This document shows positions 43,138 through 53,325 of a stretch of 64,000 bases of DNA, piece after piece. Source of the DNA: Nocardioides massiliensis (GTDB lineage: Bacteria; Actinomycetota; Actinomycetes; Propionibacteriales; Nocardioidaceae); assembly GCF_030811215.1 (NCBI RefSeq), contig NZ_JAUSQM010000001.1, forward strand, positions 1,488,001 through 1,552,000. The letters are read 5' to 3'. Each line of letters opens with the position of its first letter. The first letter of the stretch is position 1. The position numbers were made by a program, and so were the translations under genes. The notes below the pieces were generated by a model. It saw nothing but the letters and a program-made list of their open reading frames with translations. It was not told the origin of the DNA and made no database searches.

Positions 43138-44247
43138 TCAGCTGCCGATCTGCTCGATCAGGGCCTCGGCCTCGTCCTGCAGCGTGTCCGACAGCGGCGC
43201 GGAGCCGGCGGCGTCGGCCGCGGCCTGCTGGCCGTCGTCGGAGACCAGGTAGGTCAAGAAGCCCTTGACCAGCTCGGCCTGGTTGGCGTCGTCGTACGAC
43301 GCGCACGCGAGCAGGTAGGAGGTGAGCACGATCGGGTAGGCGCCCGACTCCTCGGTGTCGCGAGCCAGGTCGTAGGCCATGGCGTTCTCGCCCTGGCCCT
43401 CGGCCTCGGGGGAGACCTCGAGGACCTTGGCCGCGGCCTCGGCGGAGGGACCGACGAAGTCCTCGCCGACCTGGACCTGGACCTGACCGAGGTCGCCGGC
43501 CTGGCTGGCGTCGGCGTACCCGATGGTGTTGGAGCCGTTGCTCACCGCGGAGACGACGCCGGAGGTCTGCGGGGCAGCCTCGCCGTGCGTGATCGGCCAC
43601 TCGCCGACCTCACCGTAGGTCCACACGTCGGGCGCGACGGCCTCGAGGTAGGCGGTGAAGTTGTCGGTGGTGCCGGAGTCGTCGGCGCGGTGGACAGCGG
43701 TGATGTCACCGTCGGGCAGGTCGGCGTCGGGGTTGGTCGCGACGATCGCCGGGTCGTTCCACTTGGTGATCTCGCCGGCGAAGATGCCGGCCAGGGTCGG
43801 GCCGTCCAGCTTCAGGTCGTCGACGCCGTCGACGTTGTAGATGATCGCGATCGGGCTGACGTAGCTGGGGATGATGATCGGGTCGGCGCCGCACTGCTCG
43901 GCAGCCGCGGTGAGCTCGTCCTCGTCGAGCAGCGAGTCGGTGCCCGCGAACTGCACGCCGCCGGCGATGAACTGCTCGCGGCCGCCGCCGGAGCCGACGG
44001 GGTCGTAGTTGACGGTGACGCCGCCGTTGGCGGTCTGGAAGCCGGCGCGCCAGGCGCCCATCGCGGCCTCCTGGGAGCTGGCGCCGGCACCGTTGAGGGT
44101 GCCCGAGAGGCTGCTGCCGTTGTCGTCGCCGGAACCGGCGTTGTTGGTGTCCCCCTCCTCGTTGGCCGCGCTGCACGCGGTCAGGGCGACACTGAGGGCC
44201 AGGACGGCCAGGCCGGGCTTGGCCGCGCGGCGAAGAGTGGTCTTCAC
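43138..44247 (-). CDS. pstS: Phosphate-binding lipoprotein PstS
   Basis: This is the extracytoplasmic receptor of the Pst importer. The 369-residue product has a lipoprotein signal with lipobox LTAC (Cys25) and an acidic Gly/Asn/Ser-rich linker. The mature PstS domain has LNGAGASSQEAAMGAW and VNYDPVGSGGGREQFIAGGVQFAGTDSLLDEDE, the phosphate loop. The GTG start is fixed by AGGAG nine bases upstream and by the signal peptide. A PHO box lies in the promoter region. Confidence 0.95.
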   Translation of the reverse strand: MKTTLRRAAKPGLAVLALSVALTACSAANEEGDTNNAGSGDDNGSSLSGTLNGAGASSQEAAMGAWRAGFQTANGGVTVNYDPVGSGGGREQFIAGGVQFAGTDSLLDEDELTAAAEQCGADPIIIPSYVSPIAIIYNVDGVDDLKLDGPTLAGIFAGEITKWNDPAIVATNPDADLPDGDITAVHRADDSGTTDNFTAYLEAVAPDVWTYGEVGEWPITHGEAAPQTSGVVSAVSNGSNTIGYADASQAGDLGQVQVQVGEDFVGPSAEAAAKVLEVSPEAEGQGENAMAYDLARDTEESGAYPIVLTSYLLACASYDDANQAELVKGFLTYLVSDDGQQAAADAAGSAPLSDTLQDEAEALIEQIGS

Positions 44248-44300
44248 GTGAGCTTCTCCTGTGACTGGTGGGCTTGTCACTTCGGAAGGTAGGGAGACCA

Positions 44301-44340
44301 GGTGACGCGTTGCCGGGCCGATGGTGAACGCGAGGTGAAC
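44301..44340 (-). promoter_or_regulatory. PHO box upstream of pstS
   Basis: On the minus strand GTTCACC occurs at 44340-44334 and again at 44329-44323, an 11-bp period (GTTCACCTCGC then GTTCACCATCG). A related CGTCACC lies exactly 22 bp further on. This matches the 11-nt direct-repeat units of actinobacterial PhoP boxes and predicts induction of pst under phosphate starvation. Confidence 0.75.
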
Positions 44341-44371
44341 AGGAGCGGGCGATTGCGGGAGGACCCGCAGG

Positions 44372-45280
44372 TCACCGGCGTGGCACGTGGTGTTCGACGG
44401 CGACGACGGTGCGGACGCCGCGGCTGTTGGTGCGGTGGTGCACGACCAGCATCCCGGCCGCCTCGAGCGGCTCGTAGGGCTCACCCACCGCCCGCAGCAC
44501 CCGGGGCAGCACCGGGCGGTGGGTGCACAGCGCGACGTGGCGCTCGGGGGCGTCGTACGCCGCGGCGACGATCGCCTCGACCCCCTCGCGGGAGGTGCCC
44601 TCCTCGCTGAGCGCCTCCTGCCAGTCGATGTCGGTGCCGGTCGCGTCGGCGTACGGCGTGACGGTCTCGGCGCACCGCCGGCTGGGCGAGCTTACGATCC
44701 GTTCGATCCCGTACGCCGCCAGCACCGGCACGAGCTCGTGCGCCTGCAGCGACCCGCGCTCGGTGAGCGGGCGGTCGGGGTCGGGTCCGTTCCAGCTGCT
44801 GCGGCCCATCGCGGTGGCGTGGCGCAGGACGAGGAGGGTGCGGGTGCGCTTGCGCAGGGGGTACCACTGCTCCAGCAGCTCGCGGTCCCGCTCGTGGGTC
44901 AGGCGCTCGCGCGCCTCGTCGTACGGCACCCAGGCGACCTCGTCGATCTCCGCGTTGGGCCGGTAGCCGGAGATGTCGTCGTCACCGTGCACCCGCGCTG
45001 CCCAGTAGTGCACGACCTTCTCGCGCACGCCGTCGTCGGTCGCGACGGGGTAGCGCTGCGCGGGCAGAGGTACGCCGAGGCGCACGTGCAGGCCGGTCTC
45101 CTCGCCGACCTCGCGGACGGCGGTGGTCGTGACGTGCTCGCCGGGGTCGACCTTGCCCTTCGGGAAGGACCAGTCGTCGTACTTGGGGCGGTGCACCAGC
45201 AGCACCCGTTTGCGGGGAGCCGCGATCACCGCACCGGCGGCGTGGATCGCCGTCTCGTCCGCCTCGGGCTCGTGGGGCAT
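44372..45280 (-). CDS. mutT1: MutT1-type Nudix hydrolase / histidine phosphatase
   Basis: The 302-residue product fuses an N-terminal Nudix domain to a C-terminal histidine phosphatase. The Nudix box, GKVDPGEHVTTTAVREVGEE followed by TGL, lies at 42-64. The phosphatase has the RHATA motif at 153-157 and SSPSRRCAETV. The same architecture defines mycobacterial MutT1, which hydrolyses oxidised nucleotides and diadenosine polyphosphates. It lies upstream of pstS on the same strand and next to ppk, so polyphosphate or inositol-phosphate substrates are also conceivable. The ATG gives the normal start. Confidence 0.9.
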   Translation of the reverse strand: MPHEPEADETAIHAAGAVIAAPRKRVLLVHRPKYDDWSFPKGKVDPGEHVTTTAVREVGEETGLHVRLGVPLPAQRYPVATDDGVREKVVHYWAARVHGDDDISGYRPNAEIDEVAWVPYDEARERLTHERDRELLEQWYPLRKRTRTLLVLRHATAMGRSSWNGPDPDRPLTERGSLQAHELVPVLAAYGIERIVSSPSRRCAETVTPYADATGTDIDWQEALSEEGTSREGVEAIVAAAYDAPERHVALCTHRPVLPRVLRAVGEPYEPLEAAGMLVVHHRTNSRGVRTVVAVEHHVPRR

Positions 45281-45365
45281 GGCGCTAGTGTCACAGCCCG
45301 ACGGCCCCCGCGCGGGGTCAGGTCGAGGAGCAGCGGCACAAGCGGCGGCGAAGGATGGGTGAACG

Positions 45366-46442
45366 ATGGGGCGGCGGACACGACTGCTCGTGGCGCTGGC
45401 CGTCGTGCTCGCTGTCGTGCTCGCCGCCGGCGTGGCGTGGGTGCTCACCCGCGGACCCGCGACCCGGCTGGGCGAGGCGGTGGGGGTGCTGCCGGGTACG
45501 GCGGAGCGGGTGAGCTTCACCGACTGGGCGGCCGTGCGAGCCGAGGTGGGCCGTGGCATCGATGCGGGTGCGGACGAGGCCGAGGTCCAGGACTTCCTCG
45601 ACCGGGCCTTCGACGCCGACCTGATCGCCACGTCCGGGCTCTGGGAGGCGACGGTGACGTTGGGGTCGGCGTACGGGTTCTCGCCGCTCGACGTCGAGAC
45701 CGAGGTGATCGGCCAGGGCCGCGACGGCGCGGTGGTCGCGCTGCGGCTCGGCGAGGACGCCGATCCGGCCGTGATCGAGGAGAAGCTGGCGGGGCTCGGG
45801 TACGCCGAGCCGTCCGGCGGGCCGGGAGCCGAGGAGATCTGGCGCGGTGACGACGACGTGCTCGGGCTGGCCGGACCGTCGCTGTCGGTGCTGCTGCGCA
45901 ACGTGCTGGTCGCCGACGGGTGGGTGCTGGCCAGCGACGAGCCGGAGTTCCTCGACAAGGCCGCCGAGTTGCTGCTCGACGGGGGCGAGAGCCTCGCCGA
46001 CACCGGGGGCGCCTCCCGGCTGCTCGGTGCCCTCGGCGAGGACGAGCCGACCAACGCCGTGCTCTGGCCCACCGACTTCGTGTGCGAGGACCTGGCGATG
46101 GCGCAGGCCGACGACTCCGAGATCCCCGTGGTCGAGCAGCTCGTCGAGGAAGCTGGTGGCGTCGGCCCGCTCGCGGGGATGGCGGTGGCCCGCTACGCCC
46201 CGCGCGACCTGGTCGCCGCCCTCGGCTACGAGTCCGACGACCGCGCCGCCCGCGACAGCTCCGCCCGCCTCGCCCTCGCGCAAGCCGACGCCGTCGGCAA
46301 GGGGGGCTCGTGGGCCGAGCGGTTCGCCGCCACCGCCGACCGGGACGGCGACGTCGTCCGCCTGCAGCTGCGCCCCCGCCGTACCGCCGACGGCGTCCTC
46401 ACCGAGGTCACCCGCGGGCCGGTGTCCTTCGCGACCTGCTGA
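45366..46442 (+). CDS. Membrane-anchored protein of unknown function
   Basis: The 358-residue product has an N-terminal hydrophobic anchor (about 6-27, LLVALAVVLAVVLAAGVAWVL). It continues as an acidic extracytoplasmic domain with LPGTAERVSFTDWAAVRAEVG near 42-62 and alternating helices and strands. I do not recognise a family; it looks like a secreted or anchored actinobacterial protein. GAAGGATGGG precedes the ATG. It diverges from mutT1 and converges on ppk, with the solo repeat at 46452 in the gap. Confidence 0.65.
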   Translation: MGRRTRLLVALAVVLAVVLAAGVAWVLTRGPATRLGEAVGVLPGTAERVSFTDWAAVRAEVGRGIDAGADEAEVQDFLDRAFDADLIATSGLWEATVTLGSAYGFSPLDVETEVIGQGRDGAVVALRLGEDADPAVIEEKLAGLGYAEPSGGPGAEEIWRGDDDVLGLAGPSLSVLLRNVLVADGWVLASDEPEFLDKAAELLLDGGESLADTGGASRLLGALGEDEPTNAVLWPTDFVCEDLAMAQADDSEIPVVEQLVEEAGGVGPLAGMAVARYAPRDLVAALGYESDDRAARDSSARLALAQADAVGKGGSWAERFAATADRDGDVVRLQLRPRRTADGVLTEVTRGPVSFATC

Positions 46443-46451
46443 GCCCCCAGT

Positions 46452-46522
46452 TTCACTACACGTGTAGCGAAACTTGATCCTTGTACACGTTCCAGTCGGC
46501 GTGTCGCGCAAGAACGTGTACA
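46452..46522 (+). repeat. 71-bp double-palindrome repeat, solo copy A
   Basis: Part 1 is a 20-bp palindrome with one mismatch (TTCACTACACGTGTAGCGAA). Part 2, after a 10-nt linker, is a perfect 11-bp stem (TGTACACGTTC / GAACGTGTACA) around the 19-nt loop CAGTCGGCGTGTCGCGCAA. Copies B (50059-50129) and C (51208-51278) have the same length and an identical loop; A and B match at 61 of 71 positions. It lies between convergent genes and has no gene of its own. Confidence 0.85.
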
Positions 46523-46543
46523 CAGTCCCTCCCCGGCCGGTGC

Positions 46544-48796
46544 CTAGCTCCGTCGCGCCCGGGTACCCAACCGCTGCTTCTCGGCCCGCGGGCGACGCGC
46601 ACGGTGCACACGGATGAGGATCTCGTGCAGGTGCTGGGTGCCATTGGTACGCCGCCAGCTCCCGTCCGCCGCGAGCTCCCAGGCGTTGGTTTCGTCGTCG
46701 AAGGCCAGATCGAGCAGCGCGCCGACGTCCTCCACGAGCCGGCGCTGCGGGAGCGGCACGAGCACCTCGACGCGCCGGTCGAGGTTGCGGTGCATCAGGT
46801 CGGCCGAGCCGATGAGCGCCTCGGGTTCACCCCCTTTCTCGAACCAGAAGACCCGCGAGTGCTCGAGGAACCGCCCCAGGATCGAGCGCACCCGGATCGT
46901 CTCCGACAACCCCGGCACGCCCGGACGAAGCGCGCAGATGCCGCGCACCCACAGGTCGACCGGCACGCCGGCGCGCGACGCGAGGTAGAGCTCGTCGATC
47001 ACCGTCTCGTCGACCACCGAGTTGGCCTTGATCCGGATCCGCGCCGGACGCCCTTCCCGGTGATGGGCGACCTCCGCCCGGATCCGCTCCACCAGGCCGT
47101 CGCGCACGGACCCGGGCGCGACGAGCAGCCGGTCGTACGACGCGTTGCGCGACCAACCCGACAGGTTGTTGAACAGCTGCGCGACGTCCTCGCCGATCCC
47201 GGCGTCGCAGGTGAGCAGGCCCAGGTCCTCGTAGTGCCGCGCGGTCTTGGGGTTGTAGTTGCCGGTGCCGATGTGCGTGTAGCGCCGGATGCCACCGCCG
47301 TTGGTCGCCTCGTCGCGCACCACCATCGACAGCTTGCAATGGGTCTTCAGGCCGACCAGCCCGTAGACCACGTGGCACCCGGCCTGCTCCAGCTTGCGCG
47401 CCCAGCGGATGTTGGCCTGCTCGTCGAAGCGCGCCTTGATCTCCACGATCACCAGCACCTGCTTGCCGGCCTCGGCGGCGTCGACGAGCGCGTCGATGAT
47501 CGGTGAGTCGCCGGAAGTGCGGTAGAGCGTCTGCTTGATCGCCAGCACGTGCGGGTCGGCCGCGGCCTGCTCGATGAACCGCTGCACGGATGTGGCAAAC
47601 GAGTGGTACGGGTGGTGCAGGAGTACGTCGCCGCGCGACAGCGCCGCGAAGATGTCGACCGGCGACGCGGACTCGACCTCGGCCAGCGCGTGGTGGGTGA
47701 CGGGTACGGCGGCCGGGAACTTCAGGTCCGCGCGGTCCAGATCCGCGATGTCGCTGAGCCCGCCCAGGTCCAGGGGTCCGGGCAGGTGCAGCACCTCGCT
47801 GCGCTCGACGTCGAGCTCGCTGACCAGCAGGTCGAGCACGTGCTCGTCGATGGACTCCTCCACCTCGAGCCGCACCGGCGGGCCGAACCGGCGCCGCAGC
47901 AGCTCCTTCTCCAGCGCCTTGAGGAGGTTCTCCGCGTCGTCCTCCTCGACCTCGAGGTCCTCGTTGCGGGTGACCCGGAAGGAGTGGGAGGCCAGGACGG
48001 TCATGCCGGGGAAGAGCCGCTTGAGGTGCGCGGAGATGACGTCCTCGAGCGGCACGAACCGCTGCCCGCCCAGCCCGATGAACCGCGGGAAGATCGGCGG
48101 CACCTTCACCCGCGCGAAATGCTCCTCACCGGTCTTGGGGTTGCCGACCACGACGGCGAGGTTGAGCGACAGCCCCGAGATGTAGGGGAAGGGGTGCGCT
48201 GGGTCGACGGCCAACGGCGTGAGGACGGGGAAGATCCGGTCCTTGAACAGTCGCTTGCAGTGCCGCTGCTCGTCCTTGGTCAGGTCCGGCCAGCGCACCA
48301 GCGCGATGCCCTCGGCCTCGAGCGCGGGCACGAGATCCTCACGGAACGCCCGTGCCTGACGGGTCATGAGCTCGGTGGTGGTCTGCCAGATCAGGTCGAG
48401 CACCTCGCGCGGGAGCAGCCCCGAGGCGGCGCGCACCGCCACACCGGCGGCGATCCGCCGCTTGAGGCCGGCCACCCGGACCATGAAGAACTCGTCGAGG
48501 TTGGAGGTGAAGATCGCCGAGAACCGCACCCGCTCCAGCAGCGGCAGGCTGGCGTCCTCCGACAGCTCGAGCACGCGCTGGTTGAAGCGCAGCCACGACA
48601 GCTCGCGGTCGGCGAACCGGTCGGCGTACCCCTCGGTGTCCAGGTCCACCGCCTCGAGATCCGCGACGTACGGCGGCTCCACCTCGAACGTGTCGCCACC
48701 CACCGCGCGCAACGGGCTGGTCGGCGGCCCGTCCTCCAGCGACCCCGACACCGTCGGCTGCAGGTCTTGGGGGGCGGGCGAGGTCTCGGGGCTCAT
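46544..48796 (-). CDS. ppk1: Polyphosphate kinase 1
   Basis: It makes polyphosphate reversibly from ATP. The 750-residue product has the four-domain PPK1 layout. The N-terminal helical domain has [51 protein letters not shown] is near residue 390, and the phosphorylated His is in [11 protein letters not shown] near 500. It ends shortly after the last domain with an Arg-rich tail. On its coding strand a GTTCACC half-site lies just upstream of the ATG, so PhoP control is possible but unproven. It belongs to the phosphate region with pst, pit and mutT1. Confidence 0.95.
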   Translation of the reverse strand: MSPETSPAPQDLQPTVSGSLEDGPPTSPLRAVGGDTFEVEPPYVADLEAVDLDTEGYADRFADRELSWLRFNQRVLELSEDASLPLLERVRFSAIFTSNLDEFFMVRVAGLKRRIAAGVAVRAASGLLPREVLDLIWQTTTELMTRQARAFREDLVPALEAEGIALVRWPDLTKDEQRHCKRLFKDRIFPVLTPLAVDPAHPFPYISGLSLNLAVVVGNPKTGEEHFARVKVPPIFPRFIGLGGQRFVPLEDVISAHLKRLFPGMTVLASHSFRVTRNEDLEVEEDDAENLLKALEKELLRRRFGPPVRLEVEESIDEHVLDLLVSELDVERSEVLHLPGPLDLGGLSDIADLDRADLKFPAAVPVTHHALAEVESASPVDIFAALSRGDVLLHHPYHSFATSVQRFIEQAAADPHVLAIKQTLYRTSGDSPIIDALVDAAEAGKQVLVIVEIKARFDEQANIRWARKLEQAGCHVVYGLVGLKTHCKLSMVVRDEATNGGGIRRYTHIGTGNYNPKTARHYEDLGLLTCDAGIGEDVAQLFNNLSGWSRNASYDRLLVAPGSVRDGLVERIRAEVAHHREGRPARIRIKANSVVDETVIDELYLASRAGVPVDLWVRGICALRPGVPGLSETIRVRSILGRFLEHSRVFWFEKGGEPEALIGSADLMHRNLDRRVEVLVPLPQRRLVEDVGALLDLAFDDETNAWELAADGSWRRTNGTQHLHEILIRVHRARRPRAEKQRLGTRARRS

Positions 48797-48838
48797 AGAG
48801 TCACTGTGACACTGTCAGGTGAACAGCAGGAGACCTCC

Positions 48839-50026
<1,188 letters not shown>

Positions 50027-50058
50027 GGCGGGGTCGAGGTCGTGGCAGCGGGCGCAAG

Positions 50059-50129
50059 TTCGCTACACGTGTAGCGAAATCACCGCTGTGTAGACGTTCC
50101 AGTCGGCGTGTCGCGCAAGAACGTGTACA
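50059..50129 (+). repeat. 71-bp double-palindrome repeat, copy B (left flank of cassette 2)
   Basis: A perfect 20-bp palindrome TTCGCTACACGTGTAGCGAA, a 10-nt linker, then the 11-bp stem with one mismatch around the invariant 19-nt loop. Identical to copy C (inverted) at 68 of 71 positions. Lies 32 bp after the esterase stop. Confidence 0.88.
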
Positions 50130-50243
50130 AGGTACGCCGCAGCCCGGGCCAGCCTGCGTCCACAGGCCGCCGTCGATCAACGGCCCTCCCCAGCTCGGAC
50201 GGCTCTTGCCCGATGCGGCGCCGATTGCGCCGACCCTGGCCCG

Positions 50244-51194
50244 ATGTCGATTGCGAATATGGTGGGACTCGGTCCCGGCTTCCTGCGCCGTGAGGCGCTC
50301 GCCCTCGGGCTCACGGACACGACACTTCGACGCGCCATCGCCAAGGGCGAGCTGATTCGTGCCCGGCAGGGGCTGTACGTCGATGGGCTTTGGTGGCGGA
50401 ATGCCGATCCGCAGTCGCGGCACGTCGAGGTTGCTCGCGCTGCTGCCAGGTTGTTCACCCGGCCCATCGTGATGTCGCACTGGACAGCGGCGTTGCTGCA
50501 CGGGTTGCCGGTGTGGGACGTCGACCTCCGGCGAGTGCACGTCACCCACCTGGTCCCAGCCTCCGGCCGCTTGCAAGGGGGAATCGTGCACCACCGCAGC
50601 AGCCGGGAGCTGACAGGAAATGGAACGGTCGGAAACGTGCCGGTTACCGGAGCAGCACGCACGGTGATCGACTGCGTCAAGCTCGGCGGCGTCGAGCGAG
50701 GCATGGTGGTGGCCGACGCCGCTCTGGCCAAGGGTCTGGTCACGCCCCGGTGTCTTGCCAACCAGGCGCTGGCGCAGGACCACGATCCGCACAGCTTGCC
50801 CGTGCGGCTGGTCGTCGGCGGTGCTACGGCGCTCGCCCAGTCAGCCGGTGAGACTCGATCGCGTCTGCTCTTCTCGCGCACCGGGCTGCCGACGCCGGAG
50901 CTGCAGTACAAGGTCTACGGCGCATTCGGCGAGCTGCTCGGGATCGTGGACTTCGCCTGGCCGGAGTACGGCGTGATCGTCGAATTCGACGGCAAGGTCA
51001 AGTACGTCGACTTCGTCCCGGAGGGCGAAACGGCCGTCGATGTCCTCATGAAGGAGAAGCGACGGGAGGATCGCATTCGCGAGGCGACCGGGTGGGCGGT
51101 CATCCGACTCACGTGGGACGACCTCGACGCGCCCGAGCGTACGGCGGCGCGGATTCGGCGCGCGATGACGCGCCGCAGTGGCGCTCCGGCGTGA
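50244..51194 (+). CDS. AbiEi-like HTH / DUF559 endonuclease-fold protein
   Basis: The 316-residue product has an N-terminal winged-helix region of the AbiEi antitoxin type (LRREALALGLTDTTLRRAIAKGELIRARQGLYVD, residues 14-47). A helical middle domain follows (VMSHWTAALLHGLPVW to TVIDCVKLGGVERGMVVADAAL). The C-terminal DUF559/Vsr-like domain has AGETRSRLL (Glu203), GIVDFAWPE (Asp236), VIVEFDGKVKY (Glu247, Asp249, Lys251) and EKRREDRIREATGWAVIRLTWDDL. Such proteins are multicopy in many actinobacteria and annotated as type IV TA AbiEi family. No AbiEii toxin is adjacent. A second ATG lies five codons on. Function unknown. Confidence 0.75.
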   Translation: MSIANMVGLGPGFLRREALALGLTDTTLRRAIAKGELIRARQGLYVDGLWWRNADPQSRHVEVARAAARLFTRPIVMSHWTAALLHGLPVWDVDLRRVHVTHLVPASGRLQGGIVHHRSSRELTGNGTVGNVPVTGAARTVIDCVKLGGVERGMVVADAALAKGLVTPRCLANQALAQDHDPHSLPVRLVVGGATALAQSAGETRSRLLFSRTGLPTPELQYKVYGAFGELLGIVDFAWPEYGVIVEFDGKVKYVDFVPEGETAVDVLMKEKRREDRIREATGWAVIRLTWDDLDAPERTAARIRRAMTRRSGAPA

Positions 51195-51207
51195 GTGGCA
51201 CGGACTG

Positions 51208-51278
51208 TGTACATGTTCTTGCGCGACACGCCGACTGGAAAGTCTACACAGCGGTGAGTTCGCTACACGTGTAGCGAA
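51208..51278 (-). repeat. 71-bp double-palindrome repeat, copy C (right flank of cassette 2)
   Basis: An inverted copy relative to B. The 20-bp palindrome (51259-51278) is perfect, and the 11-bp stem has three mismatches, but the 19-nt loop is unchanged. The palindrome supplies the last codons and the stop of mshD. Confidence 0.88.
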
Positions 51279-52141
51279 TTTGCGTCCCGACGATACTGCA
51301 CGTGGGTGTCGGCAGGGGGGTGGGTGAAGCCGAGGCCGGAGTAGGTGCGCTGGGCGGGGTGGTTGTCGCCCTCGACGTACAGCTCGACCTCGATGACCCC
51401 GCGGCCGGCGAGGTGGTGGAGGCCGGCGAGGGTGAGGAGGCGGCCGAGGCCGCGGCCCTGGGCGGCGGGGTCGATGCCGACGACGTAGACCTCCCCGACC
51501 TGCGAGCCGACGGGGAGCTTGGTCCAGTGGAAGCCGAGCAGGCGGCCCGGGGCGGCGGTGTCCTCGGCGACGAGCAGGCCGGCGGGGTCGAACCAGTCCT
51601 GGTCCATCCGCTGCGCGAGCTGGGCGCGGTCCATGCGTCCCTGCTCGGGGTGGGAGGCGAAGGCGGCGGCGTTGATGCGCACGACCTCGTCGGCGTCGGC
51701 GTCGCGGTAGCCCCGCACCACCAGCCCCTCGGGCACCTCCACCGGCGGCAGGTCGGACACGGACGTCAGCCGCATCACCCACAGCTCCCGCACCCTCGCA
51801 AACCCGTACGCCGACCCCAACCGCACGGCGGCAGGGTGGTCACCGTGGGACCACGCGGTGAGCGGTTCGGTCCCGGCCGCAGCGATCACCTCGTCCAGCA
51901 GGGTTGCGGCGAGGCCGCGGCGTCGGGCGTCGGGGTGGGTGACCAGGCTGAGGTCACCGTCGACGAGAAGCGCGAAGGCGTCGGCGTCGCCGGCGAGCCA
52001 GACGGCCATCTCGGACTCGTCGCGATGGCGCAGCGCGAGGCGGGTGGCCTCGTCGAGCGGATCGGCGCCGTCGTGGTCGCAAGCAGCGCCGGCGACGGTC
52101 TCGATGGCCGCGCGCAACCGGTCGTCGAGTCCTGTCGTCAC
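51263..52141 (-). CDS. mshD: Mycothiol synthase MshD
   Basis: MshD acetylates Cys-GlcN-Ins to finish mycothiol, the main actinobacterial thiol. The 292-residue product has two tandem GNAT domains: an N-terminal one with [27 protein letters not shown] and a C-terminal one with [28 protein letters not shown]. The GTG start overlaps the glnR stop by four bases. The final residues, NSLHV, and the stop codon are encoded inside repeat C, so the native C-terminus was probably altered by the cassette. Confidence 0.93.
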   Translation of the reverse strand: MTTGLDDRLRAAIETVAGAACDHDGADPLDEATRLALRHRDESEMAVWLAGDADAFALLVDGDLSLVTHPDARRRGLAATLLDEVIAAAGTEPLTAWSHGDHPAAVRLGSAYGFARVRELWVMRLTSVSDLPPVEVPEGLVVRGYRDADADEVVRINAAAFASHPEQGRMDRAQLAQRMDQDWFDPAGLLVAEDTAAPGRLLGFHWTKLPVGSQVGEVYVVGIDPAAQGRGLGRLLTLAGLHHLAGRGVIEVELYVEGDNHPAQRTYSGLGFTHPPADTHVQYRRDANSLHV

Positions 52142-52932
52142 GTGGACTCCGCCCCGGCCGGGGAGTCCTCGCGCGCCGCAGCGTCCGTTCCCGCGCCACC
52201 GACGCCACCCACGCCATCCGCCGCGTCCGCGGCACCCGCCTCGGACCGGTCGACGGCCTGGGTGACGAACCGGTACCCGACGTTGCGCACGGTGCCGATC
52301 AGCGACTCGTTCTCCGGGCCGAGCTTGGCCCGCAGCCGACGTACGTGGACGTCGACGGTGCGGGTGCCACCGAAGTAGTCGTAGCCCCACACCTCCTGCA
52401 GCAGCTGCTGGCGCGTCAGCACCCGGCCGGGGTGCTGCGCCAGGAACTTCAGCAGCTCGAACTCCTTGAACGTCAGGTCGAGCGACCGCGCGCCGAGCTT
52501 GGCGGTGTAGCTGGCGTCGTTGATCACCAGCTCGCCGTTGCGGATCACGTGCCCGTCGTCGTCCTCGGGGTTGCGCTGCGCCGCCAGCCGCTCGATCGCC
52601 ACCCGCAGCCGGGCATCGAGCTCAGCCGGACCGCAGGTCGCCAGCACGACGTCGTCCATGCCCCAGTCGGCGGCGACGACGGCGAGCCCGCCCTCGGTGA
52701 CGATCAGGAGCACCGGCGCGATCGCCCCGGTCGTACGGATCAGCCGGCACAGGTCGCGGGCGTGGGCGAGGTCGGTGCGGGCGTCGACCAGCACGACGTC
52801 GGCGTCGGGCGCATCCAACAAAGCGCTGCCCTCGGCGGGCAGGATCTTCACCTGGTGGCGCAGCAGCGCGAGGGCAGGGAGCACGTCGGCCGACGGCTGC
52901 AAGGAGCCGGTCAGCAGCAGCAGCGAGCTCAT
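52138..52932 (-). CDS. glnR: GlnR-type OmpR-family regulator
   Basis: The start [35 protein letters not shown] is that of actinobacterial GlnR, the regulator of nitrogen assimilation. The receiver-like domain has Asp50 (VVLVDARTD) but lacks a complete phosphorylation pocket, as in GlnR. The winged helix ([54 protein letters not shown]) is at 150-205. A Gly/Ala/Asp-rich tail of about 35 residues follows. GGGAGG precedes the ATG. Linkage to mshD is conserved in mycobacteria. Other roles, such as phosphate-nitrogen balance through PhoP cross-talk, are known from Streptomyces. Confidence 0.9.
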   Translation of the reverse strand: MSSLLLLTGSLQPSADVLPALALLRHQVKILPAEGSALLDAPDADVVLVDARTDLAHARDLCRLIRTTGAIAPVLLIVTEGGLAVVAADWGMDDVVLATCGPAELDARLRVAIERLAAQRNPEDDDGHVIRNGELVINDASYTAKLGARSLDLTFKEFELLKFLAQHPGRVLTRQQLLQEVWGYDYFGGTRTVDVHVRRLRAKLGPENESLIGTVRNVGYRFVTQAVDRSEAGAADAADGVGGVGGAGTDAAAREDSPAGAEST

Positions 52933-53010
52933 GGGCCCTCCCGGCCAGCCGGTGTCAGGGAGACGAGGATAGCGGCCGCAACGGACAGCCGTCCGCCGAC
53001 GAGGCGCAGG

Positions 53011-53325
53011 TCACCCTCCGGCGAACGGCGGCAGCAGCTCCACGGAGTCCCCCGGACGCACGCGTACGTCGCTCGGCTCGAGCCCCGCGACGGGCCGATC
53101 GCCCACCAGGATCGAGCAGCAGCCCAGCACGTCGGCGAACTTCGGCGAGTCCGCGTGGACCCGGCTCACGGTCGCGAGCACCTCCGCCAGCGTGCCTTCG
53201 GGCCCGAGCTCCACGCGGTCGCTCTCACGTCCGGCGGCAGAGCGGGCAGCCGCCCAGTACCGCACCGTCACCGTCCCCGCAGGTGTCGTCTGCTCCGCCG
53301 CCACGTCGGTTGATGCCTCCGTCAC
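53011..53325 (-). CDS. MoaD/ThiS-family sulfur carrier
   Basis: The 104-residue product has the ubiquitin-like MoaD pattern (VTVRYWAAARSAAGRESDRVEL to RPGDSVELLPPFAGG) ending in the Gly-Gly needed for adenylation and thiocarboxylation. About 18 extra N-terminal residues precede the fold. The GTG start has GAGGAGG upstream and overlaps the stop of the thioredoxin-like gene. It could serve molybdopterin, thiamine or another sulfur pathway; no moaE or thiG is nearby. Confidence 0.85.
   Translation of the reverse strand: MTEASTDVAAEQTTPAGTVTVRYWAAARSAAGRESDRVELGPEGTLAEVLATVSRVHADSPKFADVLGCCSILVGDRPVAGLEPSDVRVRPGDSVELLPPFAGG

Larger units (their letters stand above)
50059..51278 (+). mobile_element. 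Candidate repeat-flanked AbiEi/DUF559 cassette 2
   Basis: A 1220-bp unit: inverted 71-bp repeats B and C enclose a single gene, 114 bp after B and 13 bp before C. The inverted similarity extends a few bases outward (CGCAA beside both outer ends). The unit overlaps the mshD 3' end. No transposase is present, so mobility, if any, is by the enclosed protein or in trans. Confidence 0.55.

Noticed and set aside
50244-51194. Complete type IV toxin-antitoxin system
   Set aside because: The AbiEi-like domain suggests an antitoxin, but no AbiEii nucleotidyltransferase lies next to it and the protein carries its own nuclease-like domain.
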